A DNA stretch of 64,000 bases from Bdellovibrionales bacterium CG12_big_fil_rev_8_21_14_0_65_38_15 (GCA_002787775.1 PCUW01000054.1:67099-131098), one strand, 5' to 3'; shown: positions 35,548 to 45,003, counted from the first letter of the stretch. Notes: a model not told the origin generated them from the letters alone. Numbers and translations: made by a program.

Positions 35548-36341
35548 CGACCAAATTTAAAGTCTTTAATACTACCTGGGCCGCCTTTGTTAAGAGGCGG
35601 AGTTTCTAGGTTTTCGCATCCTTTAATCGATTGAATATTCTCACTGCCAAGAACGATCACTTGAGGCGCTATGACCTGATTTGATAGAACGCGCTTTTCT
35701 TTATAATTAAAAAATGAAAATAAAAGCTGATACTCACCGACGATATTTTTACCAAGATTAATAACATTTCGTTGAAAATCTAATTTTTCAACTTTACCTA
35801 AATAGTTATATTGCTCCATACCACTTAAAATGAATAGCTGTCGCTTTTGCGGAATATCTCGCACACTAACGTCTTCCAAAAGATAGCGGTGTTCAAGCCC
35901 AGGGCATTCAAGGTCTCTTAAGCGCATCGAGATGGAAGCTGCCGAATAAAACAGATCAAGATACCCACTTTCAATACTGCTAATACCTACAGCTCCAGAG
36001 CGACCTGATTTTTTAAAGAGAGGTATATAAAATGAAGCTAAACGCTCTTTTCTTCCAACTCCAGATACCATCAAAGTCACAAGCCAAGAATCAACATCAT
36101 ATTTGTCTGCTAACTTTTCAATATCGTCTTCTTTAAGTGGAGGAACAGAAAACTTTACTCTAGCCCCCATGCTTAATAATTGATCGCGCTTTGGACCTAC
36201 TTTCCAAGGAGTAACTTTAACAGAGTCCACACCACCGCTAAACCATTCAACACTTGCACCTTGATTATCAACACTCACTTCAGAATAATCACGGCATGCA
36301 CCTACGAACAATAGGCTAATAAAAAAAAGGAGTTTAATCAT
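35544..36341 (-). CDS. Lipoprotein of unknown function, 265 aa
   Basis: The N-terminus FFISLLFVGAC carries a lipobox (VGAC), so the mature protein starts with a lipid-modified cysteine. About 245 residues follow, beta-rich, with a conserved-looking LKEDDIEKLADKYDVDSWLV segment and several strands (YLGKVEKLDFQRNVINLGK). A pair of cysteines (CPGLE, IKGCENLE) may form a disulfide. It overlaps the start of manA by four bases on the minus strand, downstream of it, so the two are coupled. Confidence 0.75.
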   Translation of the reverse strand: MIKLLFFISLLFVGACRDYSEVSVDNQGASVEWFSGGVDSVKVTPWKVGPKRDQLLSMGARVKFSVPPLKEDDIEKLADKYDVDSWLVTLMVSGVGRKERLASFYIPLFKKSGRSGAVGISSIESGYLDLFYSAASISMRLRDLECPGLEHRYLLEDVSVRDIPQKRQLFILSGMEQYNYLGKVEKLDFQRNVINLGKNIVGEYQLLFSFFNYKEKRVLSNQVIAPQVIVLGSENIQSIKGCENLETPPLNKGGPGSIKDFKFGR

Positions 36342-37252
36342 TCGATCACCAAAAACTTACCACCTTGAATATCTAAGCTTGAACCATTTTTAACTAGGCA
36401 GCACTCGTAAGGAGCTAGTTGAATTTCGCTATCATCATTCTTTATTCTTATAGGTTTATCTAAATTCATGACTGACGTTACTCGTTGTTCAATGCCTACT
36501 CGATCAATAGAGCATGAAAAATTGTAGTAACTGACACAAAACTGAGGATGGTTAATCACCTCTTTTTCACCAGTCATAAAAATATTTTTTAATTGAAATT
36601 TCTCTGGCGAGTTACCATCAGGAGAAAAGTTTAAAACTGCTTTAGCCTGCTCAATGTGAAGCTCACGTGATCGACCTTGTTCATCAACACGATTCCAATC
36701 CCAAACTCGATAAGTCACACCCGAGCTTTGTTGAATCTCAGCAAGAGTGATATCAGCTCCAATAGCGTGAACGGAGCCGGCTGGCACGAAAAAGAAATCA
36801 CCTGCTTTGACTTGATGAAACTGTAGATACTTGGTGAGGTCAGCTCCACTTGCAACATCTCTAAAAAAATCCTCTTCTGTTACATCAGGCTTAAATCCAA
36901 GATAAATTCCCGCCCCTTCTTTAGAATCAAGAATCACCCAGCACTCGGTTTTGCCTTGAGAGTTTTCATAGCGAGCAGCATATTTGTCATGAGGATGAAC
37001 TTGAACAGAAAGTGGTAACTGCGTATCAATAAACTTCACTAAATAGGGCAATTCTTCTTGAGTAAAATAACTTAAGGAATTCTTATTTTGATCAAGACTG
37101 AGGCCTTCTTCAAGTCTTGAAACTTCCCAGGTTTCACCTAATTTTTCATCATTCTTTGATTCATTAATTCCTTTAAGCTTGGCCAAACGTGAGCCGCCCC
37201 AAGGTTTATAAACTGCATGAGGAATAAGCGGTGAAAGGTAGTTAATGCTCAA
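36338..37252 (-). CDS. manA: Mannose-6-phosphate isomerase, class I
   Basis: Interconverts mannose-6-phosphate and fructose-6-phosphate, the entry to mannose and GDP-sugar synthesis for surface glycans. The 304-residue cupin protein has AVYKPWGGSRL, the zinc-binding QVHPHDKYA, GKTECWVIL and PAGSVHAIG motifs. TTG start at 37252 with GGAG seven bases upstream. The class I enzyme normally has about 300-390 residues; this is a short form. It overlaps the downstream lipoprotein gene by four bases. Confidence 0.9.
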   Translation of the reverse strand: MSINYLSPLIPHAVYKPWGGSRLAKLKGINESKNDEKLGETWEVSRLEEGLSLDQNKNSLSYFTQEELPYLVKFIDTQLPLSVQVHPHDKYAARYENSQGKTECWVILDSKEGAGIYLGFKPDVTEEDFFRDVASGADLTKYLQFHQVKAGDFFFVPAGSVHAIGADITLAEIQQSSGVTYRVWDWNRVDEQGRSRELHIEQAKAVLNFSPDGNSPEKFQLKNIFMTGEKEVINHPQFCVSYYNFSCSIDRVGIEQRVTSVMNLDKPIRIKNDDSEIQLAPYECCLVKNGSSLDIQGGKFLVIE

Positions 37253-37373
37253 AAATTCTCCAAATGGTGATCAAACGCCTTTGATTTCAGGCAGCTGTAT
37301 AAAGATTCGCACTGTTAGGAGTGTAATTCAAGAGCTGTAAGTCATCGATTTCATGAAATTTACTAACTATAGG

Positions 37374-37379
37374 TATAAT
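37374..37379 (+). promoter_or_regulatory. Perfect -10 element before the LON-domain gene
   Basis: TATAAT at 37374-37379 lies 20 bases before ATG 37399, with GAGGGG between as ribosome binding site. A recognisable -35 box is not seen. Confidence 0.4.
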
Positions 37380-37398
37380 ACAAAGTCTGAGGGGAATT

Positions 37399-38094
37399 AT
37401 GGGTCATCAAAGCTTTATCAACGTCGCGGTTTTACCAATTCCAAATCTTGTGTTCTATCCCAACACAAGCTTACCGCTTTATATTATTGATCCTAGGCAC
37501 GTCAAAATGGTTCATGACTGTATTGCTACATGTAGATTACTAGCGGTCAGCTTAATGGATACTAAAGGTTCTATTGGCTCCGGTAAGAGTTCACCAAGAG
37601 TTATATGTACTGCCGGCACACCTCAAATTATGGAAACCATGGAAGATGGATCTGTTAAAGTACTTCTTGTAGGTGAGTCTCGAATTAAACTTATCTCTCT
37701 CAAGCAAAGTCTTCCATATACCATTTATTCTGCTGAAGAAATTCCTGATATTTATGAAGATTCTGATCTTCACGAAGATTTTGGTATAACTCGACTACTT
37801 GTCATTTTAAAGAAGTGGGCCAAAGAAAATATTGAAGACTCCAATGAGCGTGAACGCTTTATTAGTTCTGCCTGCAACCCAAAAAACATCGTAGATGCCG
37901 TTAGTATGTATATGATTGCAGATTCTGAAATCAGGCAACTCTTACTTGAAAACGTCCATCTTATTGAACGTATTCAAATGTTGACGTCTCTTTTTAAAAA
38001 CAATGTTCACATTGAAGACGCCAAGACAGCTGAGGCCATTAAGTTTTATGAGAAAATGGATCTTACAGATCTAGATCGTAAAATTGCTCACTAA
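37399..38094 (+). CDS. LON substrate-binding-domain protein, without ATPase or protease domain
   Basis: The 231-residue product is the N-terminal LON domain only: NVAVLPIPNLVFYPNTSLPLYIIDPR, RVICTAGTPQIMETMEDGSVKVLLVGESR-like middle strands, and helical C-terminus. Stand-alone LON-domain proteins are common and may bind substrates, but a reaction is not known. GAGGGGAAT precedes ATG 37399. Its stop shares CTAA at 38091-38094 with the convergent kinase gene. Confidence 0.88.
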   Translation: MGHQSFINVAVLPIPNLVFYPNTSLPLYIIDPRHVKMVHDCIATCRLLAVSLMDTKGSIGSGKSSPRVICTAGTPQIMETMEDGSVKVLLVGESRIKLISLKQSLPYTIYSAEEIPDIYEDSDLHEDFGITRLLVILKKWAKENIEDSNERERFISSACNPKNIVDAVSMYMIADSEIRQLLLENVHLIERIQMLTSLFKNNVHIEDAKTAEAIKFYEKMDLTDLDRKIAH

Positions 38095-38732
38095 GAAAAA
38101 ATTGGAATAATTGCATTGAGAATTGTTAATCCTGCCCCGCTGACCAGTGGAATAGTCAGATTATCGTCGGCAAAGACTGACATCAACTCACTTATTGATC
38201 CGATTAATCCGGCAAAAATACAAAACAACACAACCTGTGGACCTGTTAAAGCAGTTTGTGATGCTATCCATACAAACGTTAAAAGATAACAAGTCACAAA
38301 ACCTGCCATGCTACCCTCAAGTGATTTACCAGGTATTAATTTATTTTGCCCATAGAGAATTCCAAATAACGATGAAATTGGGTCGGCAAAAATTAAAAAG
38401 AAAATTCCAAGTAAAGCGACTTCTTTTTCAAATAAAAGAAGAGACGCACCTACACCTAGTGCATAGAACGGAAGACCCGAGCATGAATTCTTCTCATGCT
38501 TTCGCATCAACGGGCCCATAAACTTAAGAACCAGGGTGTTAATTTTGTCGTTTCTTAAACGAATGATTTCAAACAAGAAACCACTTAAAGCAAAAGCAAT
38601 TAGAGCAAAACCGACAAAGTGTTCTGTAAGATTAAACAGGTGATAAACGGCTAAACCAAGGCATCCTGAAGACATATGCCAGGCTTTACGAATGAGATGA
38701 AGGTCATGTCTTGCACGAAGTGTGTTTTGCAT
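38091..38732 (-). CDS. SEC59/DGK1/VTE5-family membrane kinase
   Basis: The product (214 residues from ATG 38732, which has AAAGGAGCC upstream) has about seven membrane helices. Family landmarks are RKAWHMSSG, LRNDKINTLVLKFMG-like turn, FADPISSLFG and GKSLEGSMAGF, which in this family bind CTP. Relatives phosphorylate dolichol, phytol or diacylglycerol using CTP. Which lipid is used here is unknown. A start at 38804 is less likely because it would add 24 hydrophilic residues without a ribosome binding site. Confidence 0.8.
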   Translation of the reverse strand: MQNTLRARHDLHLIRKAWHMSSGCLGLAVYHLFNLTEHFVGFALIAFALSGFLFEIIRLRNDKINTLVLKFMGPLMRKHEKNSCSGLPFYALGVGASLLLFEKEVALLGIFFLIFADPISSLFGILYGQNKLIPGKSLEGSMAGFVTCYLLTFVWIASQTALTGPQVVLFCIFAGLIGSISELMSVFADDNLTIPLVSGAGLTILNAIIPIFS

Positions 38733-38929
38733 AAGGCTCCTTTCTTGAGTGGATTCTAGACTAATATACTCGGGGGATCTAGAAACTGCGCAATATTTAC
38801 GCAACTCAGCAAGTTTTAAGTCCCTAAAAAAACAGTCATTTAAAGCGAAAACCTTGCTTAACTGCCTAAGGAATGGTTTTCTTAACTGTCTCCATCAATG
38901 AAGATGGCTTTACTAGCAAGGAAAGCGAC

Positions 38930-39889
38930 GTGTCCCGTCCAGGTGGATCACTCTTTTCTCATAATGAAAACGATATGAGCTCTCATATAAAGGGCTCACG
39001 TAACGCTAAAATCTGGGCCATTGGTGGCGGTAAAGGCGGCGTTGGTAAGTCCTTAGTGACCGCAAACGTTTCCATTTGCTTGGCGTTAATGGGTTATAGA
39101 GTTGTAGCAGTGGATCTCGATCTAGGTGGCGCCAACCTTCACACCTGCTTAGGCGTTCCCATTCCAGATAAAACGCTTTCAGATTATCTCACTAAAAAAG
39201 TTTCTTCCCTCAATGATCTGATTACTCCGACTGCGATTGATAATCTTGCCATTATAAGTGGTGCTCAAGATGATGTTGGAATCGCAAACCTTCGCCAAAT
39301 GCATAAAGCAAAAATTCTTGCTCGCCTTGGTGAACTGGATGCTGATTACGTTATCTTGGATTTGGGTGCTGGTACTTCATACAATACGTTGGATTTCTTT
39401 ATCTCTGCTGATCAAGGAATTCTAACTGCCCTGCCAGAACCAACGTCCATTGAAAATACTTATAGATTTATTAAGTCTGTCTATCACCGCAAACTTAAAA
39501 TGGCAGAAGATCTCTTAGAGATTGGGCCTTTAATTGATCAAGCAATGAATGCCAAAATTCATCAAAACTCAACACCTGCTGATCTAATGGCAAGAGTGAT
39601 TGAGATTAATCCTCAGATGGGACATAAGCTCAAAGCTGAAATTGCTAAGCTTCAACCAAAGCTTGTCATCAATCAAGTTCGTACACAAGCCGATGTTGAC
39701 ATTGGTTTTTCGATGAAAATTATTTGTCGTAAATATTTTGGAATGAATCTCGATTATGTTGGTTACCTTGAGTATGACGCCACTGTATGGCAGTCGGTCA
39801 AAAAGCGTAAACCTTTGTTAATGGAATTTCCAAATTCTGCGCTTGTTTCTAATTTTGATCGAATTGTTCATCGATTACTGAATATATAG
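38930..39889 (+). CDS. MinD/ParA (FlhG-like) P-loop ATPase
   Basis: Deviant Walker A GGGKGGVGKS with the signature lysine, AVDLDLGGANLHTCLGV as switch/Walker A' region, and VILDLGAGTSYNTLDFF as Walker B place it in the MinD/ParA group, closest to the FlhG/MinD2-like branch because of the LGGANLHTCLG motif. Such ATPases position flagella, pili or protein complexes at poles. Start is uncertain: GTG 38930 has AAGGA at good distance; ATG 38873 has AAGGA touching it. It heads an operon with the J-domain/HTH gene 14 bases downstream. Confidence 0.88.
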   Translation: MSRPGGSLFSHNENDMSSHIKGSRNAKIWAIGGGKGGVGKSLVTANVSICLALMGYRVVAVDLDLGGANLHTCLGVPIPDKTLSDYLTKKVSSLNDLITPTAIDNLAIISGAQDDVGIANLRQMHKAKILARLGELDADYVILDLGAGTSYNTLDFFISADQGILTALPEPTSIENTYRFIKSVYHRKLKMAEDLLEIGPLIDQAMNAKIHQNSTPADLMARVIEINPQMGHKLKAEIAKLQPKLVINQVRTQADVDIGFSMKIICRKYFGMNLDYVGYLEYDATVWQSVKKRKPLLMEFPNSALVSNFDRIVHRLLNI

Positions 39890-39903
39890 GTTTAGGGAGA
39901 ATC

Positions 39904-40575
39904 ATGGAGTCAGGAAGTAAGAATTATTACGAAGTTCTGGAAGTTCCAACAGATGCTTCTACTGATGATTTGCATAAGGGTTACGTCAGAGCAAAAAACG
40001 CTTACTCACAAGACAGCCTAGCTCTATACTCGTTAATGACTAAGGATGAATGCGATCAAATAATCGATCTTATCGATGAAGCCTATTCTATTTTAAGTGA
40101 TCCGGATAAGCGCAGACTTTATGATCAAGCTCGCGGAATCAATCAAGATCTTAATTATAAAAATTCTGCGCCAGCAAGAAACCAAGATCCAGATGCACAA
40201 CATAATCTTCGTGGCGCCCCACAGACAACTCAGCATAATAATATGTCTAAGATTGTAGCTAAGAAAAGATTTGATCTTAGCTACAGTATTAATGAAGATT
40301 TTGAAAAGAAGATTGAAAGCTGTACTGAATTTTCTGGTAAGTTCCTAAAAGAAGTCAGAGAGTATAAGGCGGTTGATATTCCACGTATGGCCGACATGAC
40401 AAAAGTCTCTAAGACTTATATTCGCCATATAGAAGAAGAGGAGTTTGATAAACTTCCAGCCCCTGCCTATGTACGCGGCTTCGTTTATCAATATGCAAAA
40501 TGCTTAAAGCTAAATCCTGATTTAGTAGCTAATTCATATTTATTCATCATGAAGAATGCTCGCGGCGAGCAATAA
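39904..40575 (+). CDS. J-domain-like plus RodZ-type helix-turn-helix protein
   Basis: Residues 5-75 form a DnaJ-like domain (YYEVLEVPTDASTDDLHKGY ... LIDEAYSILSDPDKRRLYDQA), but the HPD motif needed to stimulate Hsp70 is absent; SQDSLALYSL stands there. After a linker, residues about 135-220 hold a HTH_25/RodZ-like domain (FLKEVREYKAVDIPRMADMT, KTYIRHIEEEEFDKLPAPAYVRGFVYQYAKCL). RodZ-like HTH domains bind MreB or DNA in other proteins. The next gene overlaps by one base (TAATG). Its position behind the MinD-like ATPase suggests a shared role in cell-pole or shape organisation, an inference. Confidence 0.85.
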   Translation: MESGSKNYYEVLEVPTDASTDDLHKGYVRAKNAYSQDSLALYSLMTKDECDQIIDLIDEAYSILSDPDKRRLYDQARGINQDLNYKNSAPARNQDPDAQHNLRGAPQTTQHNNMSKIVAKKRFDLSYSINEDFEKKIESCTEFSGKFLKEVREYKAVDIPRMADMTKVSKTYIRHIEEEEFDKLPAPAYVRGFVYQYAKCLKLNPDLVANSYLFIMKNARGEQ

Positions 40576-41567
40576 TGAATGATGAGTCGAAGAAGCCTTT
40601 AGACTCTGCTGATCAAATTGAAGACATTGAACTTCCCATTTCTGAAGATGATCGCACAACTTTTAAACGTCTCGATCAATTCCTGGCCGAAAAAACTCAC
40701 TTTTCTCGAACCTTTCTAAAAAAGTTGTTTGAAGCGGGAAATATATCTAGTGAAACAAAGCTAAGTCTCAATAAAATGCCTGCCACTGGTACAATTGTTT
40801 CAATTGATGTTCCCCCACCAGTTAATTTAGAAGCCATTCCTCAAAACATTCCTCTCGATATTTTATTTGAAGATGAACATCTCGTTATCGTCAATAAACA
40901 GGCGGGTCTTGTTGTTCACCCTGCTCCAGGAAATCCCGACGGAACTTTGGTGAATGCTATTTTATATCATTGCCCAGATCTAAGCGGTGTTGGTGGAGTT
41001 ATTCGTCCAGGAATCGTTCATAGACTTGATAAAGGTACTAGTGGAGTAATGGTCGTTGCGAAAAACCAAGCTGCCCATGAAGGACTCGTACTTCTTTTTT
41101 CTAAGCATGATATCGATCGTGAATATGAAGCCATTATTCTATGTGATAATGCCAAGATTTCATCTTCTGGAAAACTTGAGTCAACCATTGGCAGAGATCC
41201 AAAAAATCGTCAAAAAATGGCTGCTAATGTTCGTGGAAAAAAAGCAGTGACTCACTATAACGTCATCTCTTTTAAAAAAGATTTTGCCCATGTGAAGTGC
41301 AAACTTGAAACTGGCCGAACTCACCAAATTAGAGTGCATATGTCTGGGCTACTACAGTGTCCAATTCTCAATGATCCAACTTACGGCGATCAAGCCAGAC
41401 ATAGAAAAAGACTGCCTCCATTTTTAGCTGAAATAGTTAAACCATATGAACATCCCTTTCTTCATGCCAAAAAGTTAGGTTTTATTCATCCTGTGACAAA
41501 GCAAGCTTTAAGCTTTGAAGTTGAACCTCCTGAGATTTTCAAACAAGTTCTAGAAGGTCTTGAGTGA
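40575..41567 (+). CDS. rluD: RluA/RluD-family pseudouridine synthase
   Basis: Converts uridine to pseudouridine in 23S rRNA (RluD modifies helix 69). An S4 RNA-binding domain (FKRLDQFLAEKTHFSRTFLK) is at residues about 27-85, followed by the catalytic domain with GIVHRLDKGTSGVMVVAKN, the HRLD aspartate being catalytic, and RTHQIRVHMSGLLQCPILNDPTYG. The 330-residue length is normal. Assignment to RluD over RluA/C is by domain layout. Coupled to both neighbours by 1- and 4-base overlaps. Confidence 0.93.
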   Translation: MNDESKKPLDSADQIEDIELPISEDDRTTFKRLDQFLAEKTHFSRTFLKKLFEAGNISSETKLSLNKMPATGTIVSIDVPPPVNLEAIPQNIPLDILFEDEHLVIVNKQAGLVVHPAPGNPDGTLVNAILYHCPDLSGVGGVIRPGIVHRLDKGTSGVMVVAKNQAAHEGLVLLFSKHDIDREYEAIILCDNAKISSSGKLESTIGRDPKNRQKMAANVRGKKAVTHYNVISFKKDFAHVKCKLETGRTHQIRVHMSGLLQCPILNDPTYGDQARHRKRLPPFLAEIVKPYEHPFLHAKKLGFIHPVTKQALSFEVEPPEIFKQVLEGLE

Positions 41568-42151
41568 GCCAATGTCTTTTTCAAAAAGAATTTGATTTTG
41601 GTATCTTTCAAACTTTTGACTCAAAACCTGAGTTCGAGTGCTTTCGTGTTCATCAAGTTCACGGTGTCGATTTTAACCACGAAAATGAAGACAAAAAAGC
41701 TGATGGTATTTACGGCAAACAAACTAAAGCTTGGGCCATCATTACCGCAGATTGTTTGCCTGTCGTTATTCATGGAAAAAATGGAAATGTTTTTTTCCAT
41801 GCAGGGTGGAGAGGTTTAGCGGACAAAATTTATCTTGAGCCTCAAGTCAAAGCCATTGAGCCTATCTATGCATTTATCGGTCCCCATATCTGTGCGGATA
41901 AATTCGAAGTTCAAAAGGACTTTTACCAGCATTTCCCAAATTCAAGCTCCTTTTTGCAACATCTCGATGGGAAAATCACTTTTGACCTCTTAAAAGAATT
42001 AACATCAGGCCTACAAAGTGCTTACACCGGTATCCAGATTGATGATGCTAAACTATGTACTTATAAAAATGACCAGTTTCATAGCTTTCGTTTAGATAAA
42101 ACGTCGAAACGTAATTGGAACGTGTTCACAAGTAAGACAATTAATATATAA
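41564..42151 (+). CDS. pgeF: Peptidoglycan editing factor PgeF (YfiH, DUF152)
   Basis: PgeF removes wrongly incorporated residues from UDP-MurNAc peptides, a cytoplasmic quality step. VHQVHGVDF, ITADCLPVVIH and FFHAGWRG supply the His, Cys and His metal/catalytic residues, and AFIGPHICADKFEV is a family block. The 195 residues are shorter than the usual 240; the N-terminus before the VHQVHG motif is reduced. GTG start at 41564 overlaps the rluD stop by four bases. Confidence 0.9.
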   Translation: MSQCLFQKEFDFGIFQTFDSKPEFECFRVHQVHGVDFNHENEDKKADGIYGKQTKAWAIITADCLPVVIHGKNGNVFFHAGWRGLADKIYLEPQVKAIEPIYAFIGPHICADKFEVQKDFYQHFPNSSSFLQHLDGKITFDLLKELTSGLQSAYTGIQIDDAKLCTYKNDQFHSFRLDKTSKRNWNVFTSKTINI

Positions 42152-42178
42152 TAAATAAAATATCATTCAGGAGTAGTA

Positions 42179-43321
42179 ATGCAATCCGTCTATCGTTCAA
42201 ACAAAACACTGACTCATGCTCTCATTGTCACTCTTGGCATAGCAATTATCGCTACAACGGCTTATTTAACTAATCATTATTTTGCTATTAAGTTTCCAGA
42301 TGGACTTGGCTCAGCTTCTGCCCTTTGTGATATCAGTGGCTTTTTAAACTGTGATGCCGCTACACATTCACCCATTTCAAATATTGCAGGTATTCCAATT
42401 TCTATTTTTGGATTTTTAATTGGGATTTTATTATTAGCTGGATATTTATTTAATAGCCCTGGTTATGAAAGCACGATGAAATTTATTTTAACCGTCAATC
42501 TTATTGGGTGTGTTGTTTTATTTATTTATTCGGTTGCTTCACTTGGCTCTCTTTGCCCAATGTGTACTCTTTATTATCTACTCTCTTTTGGTGCTTTCTT
42601 TATCTTTAATCAAAACATCAAATCATTTAGACCAACCATTGTTCCAATAATAAGCGTTGGTGTTTTATTTGCGGCAACTTCTGTTGGTGCCTATATGTAC
42701 ACTGCTGAAAAGGCGCAAAAGAATGAAGCTCTTGCAACAAGCCTGATTCAACAATTTGATTCACTACCTGATCTTGGTGCCCCGGCAGAACAATCAATGT
42801 TTAGACTGGTTAGCTCAACTGAAGATTTCCAAGCAGCACCAATTCAAGTCACTAAGTTTTCTGATTTCCAATGTCCTGCTTGTAAGGCCATGTCTGAGCA
42901 ACTTCACAAAGCTGCCCGTCAGTATAAAGGTCAAATCAATATTCAATATATGTTCTACCCGCTAGATCCAGCTTGTAATGCAACCATGGAGAGAAGTCTT
43001 CACCCATTTGCTTGTAAAGCGGCTTACCTTGCTTATTGCCTACCAGAAAAATTCCCTGAAATTGAAAATGAGCTCTTTTCTAATCAAGACTCATTATCAG
43101 ATTCATTTATTGAAGGAATTGCAAAAAGAGAAAATGTTGTTGATTGCTATAAGGCTGAAGATACAAAAGAAAAAGTTAAGGCTATCGTTAGCAGTGCAGC
43201 CCCTTTTAATATTAGATCAACACCAACTGTTCTTTTAAACGGTGTTAAAATTGAAGGCGTTCTACCATTTAATCAACTACAGGTTCTAATGGATGAATTA
43301 GTCACGAGATCTACAAAGTAA
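42179..43321 (+). CDS. VKOR-DsbA fusion disulfide-forming protein
   Basis: Residues 1-165 are a vitamin K epoxide reductase-like membrane domain with four to five helices; the CPMC redox pair lies in the last, and the loop cysteines are in SALCDISGFLNC. A DsbA/thioredoxin-like periplasmic domain follows, with FSDFQCPACKAM as active site and the cis-Pro in RSTPTVLLNG. Together they oxidise cysteines in exported proteins and pass electrons to quinone. Such fusions are known in several bacterial groups. AGGAGTAGTA precedes ATG 42179. Its stop overlaps the next start by one base. Confidence 0.93.
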   Translation: MQSVYRSNKTLTHALIVTLGIAIIATTAYLTNHYFAIKFPDGLGSASALCDISGFLNCDAATHSPISNIAGIPISIFGFLIGILLLAGYLFNSPGYESTMKFILTVNLIGCVVLFIYSVASLGSLCPMCTLYYLLSFGAFFIFNQNIKSFRPTIVPIISVGVLFAATSVGAYMYTAEKAQKNEALATSLIQQFDSLPDLGAPAEQSMFRLVSSTEDFQAAPIQVTKFSDFQCPACKAMSEQLHKAARQYKGQINIQYMFYPLDPACNATMERSLHPFACKAAYLAYCLPEKFPEIENELFSNQDSLSDSFIEGIAKRENVVDCYKAEDTKEKVKAIVSSAAPFNIRSTPTVLLNGVKIEGVLPFNQLQVLMDELVTRSTK

Positions 43322-44082
43322 TGATTGAGACGCATTGCCATTTAGACTACTTAAAAGACAGGCCATTGGCCGAAACTTTAATATTGTCTAAACAGGCAGG
43401 TGTTGAAAAAATAATCACGATTGCCGTCTCCCCTGATAATCTGGATTCTGTCTTAGGCATTGCTGCCAATAATCCAGATATTTTCTGTACTCAGGGGATT
43501 CATCCACATGATGCTTCAAAATATAATGATGAAGTTGAGGCAAAAATAATATTTAATCTTACTCAACAAAAAGTTGTCGCCGTAGGTGAAATTGGACTTG
43601 ATTATCACTATGATAATTCACCAAGACAACTTCAGATGGATGCTTTTAAACGCCAGCTCATCATTGCCATCAATCATCAAAAACCAGTTGTGATTCATAC
43701 TCGAGAAGCTGAAGATGATACGGTACAGATTTTAAATGAACTCGCACCCAAGCTAGCTAGAAAAGGAGTCATACACTCTTTTACGTCTACTCCAGAGCTT
43801 GCAAAAACGGTGCTCGCTCTTGGGTTTCATATTGGTTTTAACGGCATTATCACGTTTAAAAATGCACAAAACGTTAGAGACATTGTTGAGTTAACGCCAC
43901 TTGATAGAATTTTAATTGAAACAGACTCACCCTTTCTTGCGCCTATACCCCACCGTGGTAAAGAGAACGCACCATTTAATTTACCATTTGTCGCCGCCAA
44001 GATAGCAGAGATCAAAAATATTAGTGTTGATGAAGTTCTTCGAGTCACAACTGAAAATGCAAAAAATTTATTCTTATTGTAG
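43321..44082 (+). CDS. TatD family metal-dependent hydrolase
   Basis: ETHCHLDYL at the start, AVGEIGLDYHY in the middle, PVVIHTREAEDD, GVIHSFTSTPE and ILIETDSPFLAP near the end are TatD landmarks with the metal-binding His, Glu and Asp. Relatives are 3'-5' DNases or D-aminoacyl-tRNA deacylase-like enzymes; the exact substrate is not known here. The last 9 bases overlap the convergent alpha/beta hydrolase gene. Confidence 0.92.
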   Translation: MIETHCHLDYLKDRPLAETLILSKQAGVEKIITIAVSPDNLDSVLGIAANNPDIFCTQGIHPHDASKYNDEVEAKIIFNLTQQKVVAVGEIGLDYHYDNSPRQLQMDAFKRQLIIAINHQKPVVIHTREAEDDTVQILNELAPKLARKGVIHSFTSTPELAKTVLALGFHIGFNGIITFKNAQNVRDIVELTPLDRILIETDSPFLAPIPHRGKENAPFNLPFVAAKIAEIKNISVDEVLRVTTENAKNLFLL

Positions 44083-45003
44083 AGAGTGACCTTTAAGGTC
44101 TTTATGGGCTTCTATTGATAATTTCGTCGACATTTTTTGAGCGACTGCTCCTTTTAATAAAGCATCGATTCTTTCAAAAACTTTAAGCTGAACTTCTTCA
44201 CTATTTTCAATACCACGGTGAGTATCACCACGAAGTTCATTAATTACATTGGTATAGTCAGTATTTCTTGCGATATTTGGGGAATCATTAATGCCGTACC
44301 AATCATCGCCAATGAAATTCAAATTGGTTTTTACATTTTGAGAAATAATATCGTTATTAAAACCCACTGAATCAAGAGTGACTAGTAAATCGACTTTTCT
44401 AAAACCATATTCAATTTTATTTAATTCTTGTGCCACTTCAACGGCTGTATCCGATCCAAGACTATGACCGATTAAAATCACAGGTTGAGTGCGTGGACGC
44501 TTAAGAATTGATTCTACCACTTCATCTTTTTCTGACCATGAATAGACTTCTGATTTAGGAATGGCGCTGGCCATATCTTCAAGTCCATCACCGCTTGAAC
44601 TCGAAAGGCTTAAGCCTTTAATAAAAATGATAGCAGGTCGGTCTTTAATGGTTTCTTTTCTCTCAATTTTTTCAACTGGTTTTTCTTCAATCACTTCTGC
44701 CACTTCTTCGACTTTTTCTTCACTAGCGATATCCGGAATTAAATCTGGAACTAAATCAGTCACAACAGAAAGTGGTGGAGTTGGTGGAAGCTTGGCCGCC
44801 GCATCGACAACTTTTTTTGCTGTATCCTTGGCTTGTTCTGAAAGACTCGTTTTCGTCGCCGTTTTATCAATTGGCACTAAATCTGGTTTTGGGATAGTCG
44901 TCGAAGTCGGCGTATTGGGCAGCGCAGCTTTAGGCAAAGCCGGCTTTTTGGCCAGGTAATCAGTCTTATTTTTGTATTGAATCAAGCCAGTTTCGCTTCC
45001 CAT
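44074..45003 (-). CDS. Alpha/beta-hydrolase with Pro/Ala-rich, Val/Glu-rich N-terminus
   Basis: The N-terminal 110 residues are low complexity: an Ala-Pro/Thr-Pro stretch, then a Glu-Val run (EEKVEEVAEVIEEKPVEKIE). The C-terminal part is an alpha/beta hydrolase, with AIIFIKGLSLSSSSGDG, nucleophile elbow ILIGHSLGSDTA (GHSLG), acid in LVTLDSVG and a putative His in RGDTHRGIENS. Closest in style to lipases and lysophospholipases of unknown substrate. No signal peptide is visible. AGGAG lies just before ATG 45003. Confidence 0.8.
   Translation of the reverse strand: MGSETGLIQYKNKTDYLAKKPALPKAALPNTPTSTTIPKPDLVPIDKTATKTSLSEQAKDTAKKVVDAAAKLPPTPPLSVVTDLVPDLIPDIASEEKVEEVAEVIEEKPVEKIERKETIKDRPAIIFIKGLSLSSSSGDGLEDMASAIPKSEVYSWSEKDEVVESILKRPRTQPVILIGHSLGSDTAVEVAQELNKIEYGFRKVDLLVTLDSVGFNNDIISQNVKTNLNFIGDDWYGINDSPNIARNTDYTNVINELRGDTHRGIENSEEVQLKVFERIDALLKGAVAQKMSTKLSIEAHKDLKGHSLQ

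Noticed and set aside
44561-44959. Plus-strand 132-residue frame opposite the alpha/beta hydrolase
   Set aside because: Ser/Val/Gly-rich shadow of the Pro/Thr-rich linker on the minus strand; no ribosome binding site.
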